This document shows, one piece after another, positions 5,637-7,688 of a DNA stretch of 7,688 nucleotides. The DNA lies in contig JBEINZ010000159.1 of NCBI GenBank assembly GCA_040377825.1, positions 1 through 7,688 of the forward strand, read 5' to 3'. Every line of letters begins with the position of its first letter. The first letter of the stretch is position 1. Origin of the DNA: JBEINZ01 sp040377825. Its GTDB lineage: Bacteria; Pseudomonadota; Alphaproteobacteria; Rhizobiales; Ancalomicrobiaceae. A program made the translations under genes and the position numbers. Under the pieces are notes generated by a model. It did not search any database. It was not told where the DNA came from and worked only from the letters and a program-made list of their open reading frames with translations.

Positions 5637-6689
5637 TCATCGATAAAAGCGCTGCCAGTCGAATTCGAAAGGCTGGTTTCGATAGACTGAATCGACCACG
5701 GCACGCGTCAGCGGCATCCGGGCGGCGTCAAGTCGCCCGCGTTCGAACATGCGATCGAGTGTCGGCCCCATGGTGCGCGCCAGTTCGGCGCCTTCCACGG
5801 TATCCTGTGCCATGTGGTTCGCCTTGGCGTCCGAATAGGTCAGGCCAAGCCCCAGCAATCGGCCCATCCGGCTGTTGCGTCCGGCTTGGCAGGTCACATA
5901 GAGGTCGCCGACCCCGGGCAGCCCGTAGACACTGGCGCTCGTTCCGCCGAGCGCGCTGACCAGGATATTCAGCTCCAGCAGAGCTTGGTTAAAAAGCCCG
6001 GACGTCAAATTGTGCATCATGGCGCCGTTCGAAGCCTTGCCATAACGCTCCAGATGACCGGTCGACCAGCCCACGCCGATCGCATAAAAGTTTTTGAACG
6101 CCGCGCAGACCTCAACGCCGATCACGTCGTCGGATGGCCTTGCGTGATAAAACGGTGCGCCGAGGAACCCGAGCGTCCTTTCCAGGAGGTCCGTGTCGTT
6201 GCCCGTGATCACGACGCTCGTGTCGCGTTCGGCCGCGAGCTCGCCAGCGATGCACGGACCACCGATCGCCATGACCGGAACATCGAACCCGCGCGCGGAG
6301 CGAAGTCGCTCGCGCACGATGTGTGGGAGAACGCGGATCTCTTCCCCGTCCGTCGAAAGCCCCTTGGTGATCATCAGGACCGGAATCGGGCGCGGCAACG
6401 CCTCCGCAAGTCGCTCGATCGCCCAATCGACACCCGCCGAGGCCACGCCGAGCAGGATCACATCGGTGTCGGGGCCGAGCGTTGCGGCGAAATCGACATG
6501 GCGATGGGCGCTGACCGCTGAAGGAAGCGTGATCTGCAAGCGTTGGTGGAAGCCGTTGCCGGCGACCGAGCGGACAATCTCCTCATCGAGATGCGTGCCA
6601 ACCAGCTTCACCCGATGACCGCACGCGGCGGCGGGCACGGCCATGGCCGAACCCATGACGCCGGCGCCGAGAATGACCATCTCACCCAT
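5637..6689 (-). CDS. GpsA-like NAD(P)-dependent glycerol-3-phosphate dehydrogenase homologue
   Basis: The 350-residue protein has a Rossmann domain starting with VILGAGVMGSAMA (GxGxxG, residues 5-17), MITKGLS at 106-112 (Lys109), and GGPCIAGELA at 143-152, in place of the more usual GPSFAxEVA. Next come EVCAAFKNFYAIGVG at 193-207 with the catalytic-type Lys199, GLPGVGDLYVTC at 256-267, and GRNSRMGRLLG at 270-280, with the Arg-Asn that holds the substrate phosphate. Family members interconvert dihydroxyacetone phosphate and sn-glycerol-3-phosphate. The altered GGPCIAGE motif and a divergent stretch after the catalytic lysine (about 208-230) suggest a catabolic paralogue, possibly for another polyol phosphate; this is inference. 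The ATG at 6689 overlaps the end of the ABC ATPase gene by 8 bases (ATGGGTGA), a typical translational coupling. Earlier (6713) and later (6680) ATGs are also in frame. Confidence 0.88.
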   Translation of the reverse strand: MGEMVILGAGVMGSAMAVPAAACGHRVKLVGTHLDEEIVRSVAGNGFHQRLQITLPSAVSAHRHVDFAATLGPDTDVILLGVASAGVDWAIERLAEALPRPIPVLMITKGLSTDGEEIRVLPHIVRERLRSARGFDVPVMAIGGPCIAGELAAERDTSVVITGNDTDLLERTLGFLGAPFYHARPSDDVIGVEVCAAFKNFYAIGVGWSTGHLERYGKASNGAMMHNLTSGLFNQALLELNILVSALGGTSASVYGLPGVGDLYVTCQAGRNSRMGRLLGLGLTYSDAKANHMAQDTVEGAELARTMGPTLDRMFERGRLDAARMPLTRAVVDSVYRNQPFEFDWQRFYR

Positions 6690-7688
6690 GGAGGGAGCGC
6701 CCCGTCGCCGCATCGAAGAGGTGGACGCGCTCGAGCTTCGGTGTCAACGGCAGCATGGAACCCGGAACGATTTCCACGCGCTCGCCCGTGATCGCGCAGA
6801 TTTCGTGGCCGCCGAGATCCGCATAGATGTGGATCTCCGGTCCGGTCGGCTCGACGACATTGACGCGCGCCGGGATGCCGCCTTCGCCGATCGTCGGCCG
6901 AAGATGCTCCGGGCGAATGCCATAGACAACCTTTTGGCCCTCCGAGACCGGCGCGGCGGCCGGCAAGGGGAGCAGCGCGCCGAAATCGGTTCGCACGACC
7001 GGTCGGCCGTTATCGCCAGTGACTTCGCCCCGGATGATGTTCATGGCCGGCGAGCCGATGAATTCCGCAACGAAAAGATTGGCCGGACGATCGTAGACGT
7101 CGAGCGGGCGGCCCATCTGCTCAATATTGCCGTCCTTAAGGATAACAATCTCGTCGGCCATGGTCATCGCCTCGATCTGGTCATGCGTGACATAGACCGT
7201 CGTGGTCTTCAGCCGCTGATGCAGCTCCTTGATCTCGGTGCGCATCTGCACGCGCAGCTTCGCGTCGAGATTGGATAGAGGCTCGTCGAACAGGAACACC
7301 GCCGGATCGCGGACGATCGCGCGGCCCATCGCCACGCGCTGGCGTTGCCCACCGGAAAGCTGGCGCGGATAGCGGTCAATGTAGGGATCGAGGTTCAGGA
7401 TCGACGAGGCCCAGCGAACCTTCTTGTCGATCTCGGCCTTGTCCATGCCCTTCAATTGCATGGAGAATGCCATGTTGTTGTAAACCGTCATATGCGCATA
7501 GAGCGCATAGTTCTGAAACACCATCGCGATGTTGCGGTCTTTGGGGTGGACGTCGTTGACGGTGTTGCCGCCGATCGAAATCTCGCCGCCCGTAATGGAC
7601 TCAAGCCCGGCCACCATGCGCAGCAGCGTGGACTTGCCGCAGCCTGACGGCCCCAGCAGAACGACAAAGCGCCCGTCTGGAATATCCA
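6682..7688 (-). CDS. Sugar ABC transporter ATP-binding protein (UgpC/MalK type), partial (N-terminus outside window)
   Basis: The frame is open to the window edge and shows 334 residues; about 25-35 N-terminal residues are missing against the usual 350-370. This ATPase powers import of a sugar, polyol or glycerophosphate with two permeases and a periplasmic binding protein, presumably encoded just beyond the window. Visible motifs are Walker A GPSGCGKST (7653-7627), Q-loop VFQNYALYAHMTV, signature LSGGQRQRV (from 7359), Walker B VFLFDEP, D-loop SNLDAKLR and switch VTHDQIEAM. The C-terminal part holds the TOBE/OB regulatory domain with the family motif YGIRPEHL. The Met at 7617 lies after Walker A and cannot be the start. 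Its stop codon lies inside the first codons of the GpsA-like gene. The C-terminal domain follows the maltose/glycerol-phosphate class, but that does not fix the substrate. Confidence 0.95.
   Translation of the reverse strand, partial: DIPDGRFVVLLGPSGCGKSTLLRMVAGLESITGGEISIGGNTVNDVHPKDRNIAMVFQNYALYAHMTVYNNMAFSMQLKGMDKAEIDKKVRWASSILNLDPYIDRYPRQLSGGQRQRVAMGRAIVRDPAVFLFDEPLSNLDAKLRVQMRTEIKELHQRLKTTTVYVTHDQIEAMTMADEIVILKDGNIEQMGRPLDVYDRPANLFVAEFIGSPAMNIIRGEVTGDNGRPVVRTDFGALLPLPAAAPVSEGQKVVYGIRPEHLRPTIGEGGIPARVNVVEPTGPEIHIYADLGGHEICAITGERVEIVPGSMLPLTPKLERVHLFDAATGRSLHG

Noticed and set aside
5814..6521. Plus-strand open frame of 235 codons opposite the GpsA-like gene
   Set aside because: It is the antisense of a well-supported gene, with no recognisable domain or ribosome binding site.
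7615..7617. ATG at 7617 as the start of the ABC ATPase
   Set aside because: The frame continues upstream through an intact Walker A motif (GPSGCGKST), so the true start lies beyond the window.

Overview
The window reads as chromosomal DNA of an alphaproteobacterium, probably Hyphomicrobiales (Rhizobiales). It is GC-rich. All eight genes lie on the minus strand, so transcription runs from high to low coordinates. A perfect EcfG-type promoter (GGAAC-N16-CGTT) points to the alphaproteobacterial general stress response. The gene content (UgpC/MalK-type sugar ABC ATPase, SorC regulator, MetY-type sulfhydrylase, KGG and DUF2934 proteins) fits the same group. The taxonomic call is inference; there is no rRNA or marker gene to confirm it.

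Right part (7688 to 4585): the end of a carbohydrate or polyol uptake and catabolism operon. It holds a sugar ABC transporter ATPase whose N-terminus lies outside the window, a GpsA-like NAD(P)-dependent sn-glycerol-3-phosphate dehydrogenase homologue that overlaps the ATPase gene by 8 bases, and a SorC-family sugar-phosphate-responsive regulator 35 bases further on. The natural reading is uptake of a polyol or sugar, oxidation of its phosphate, and feedback through the SorC protein. The substrate cannot be read from the sequence.

Middle (4584 to 2966): a 240-base spacer with an AT-rich inverted repeat, then a PLP-dependent O-acetylhomoserine sulfhydrylase (metY), closed by a good intrinsic terminator.

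Stress block (2877 to 1688): a small DUF2934 protein and a KGG-repeat protein with a long hydrophilic, probably disordered tail. The KGG gene has its own near-ideal EcfG promoter. The DUF2934 gene has a much weaker match with the same spacing.

Left part (1687 to 1): a 347-base non-coding stretch with a striking 38-base imperfect palindrome, then an Old Yellow Enzyme family ene-reductase, and last a Trp-rich single-pass membrane protein that starts at TTG and runs off the window. I saw no RNA gene, CRISPR array, insertion sequence, integrase or toxin-antitoxin pair. The best candidates for something not routinely described are the KGG-repeat/hydrophilin fusion under EcfG control, the large palindrome upstream of the ene-reductase, and the GpsA-like enzyme in a sugar ABC/SorC operon.
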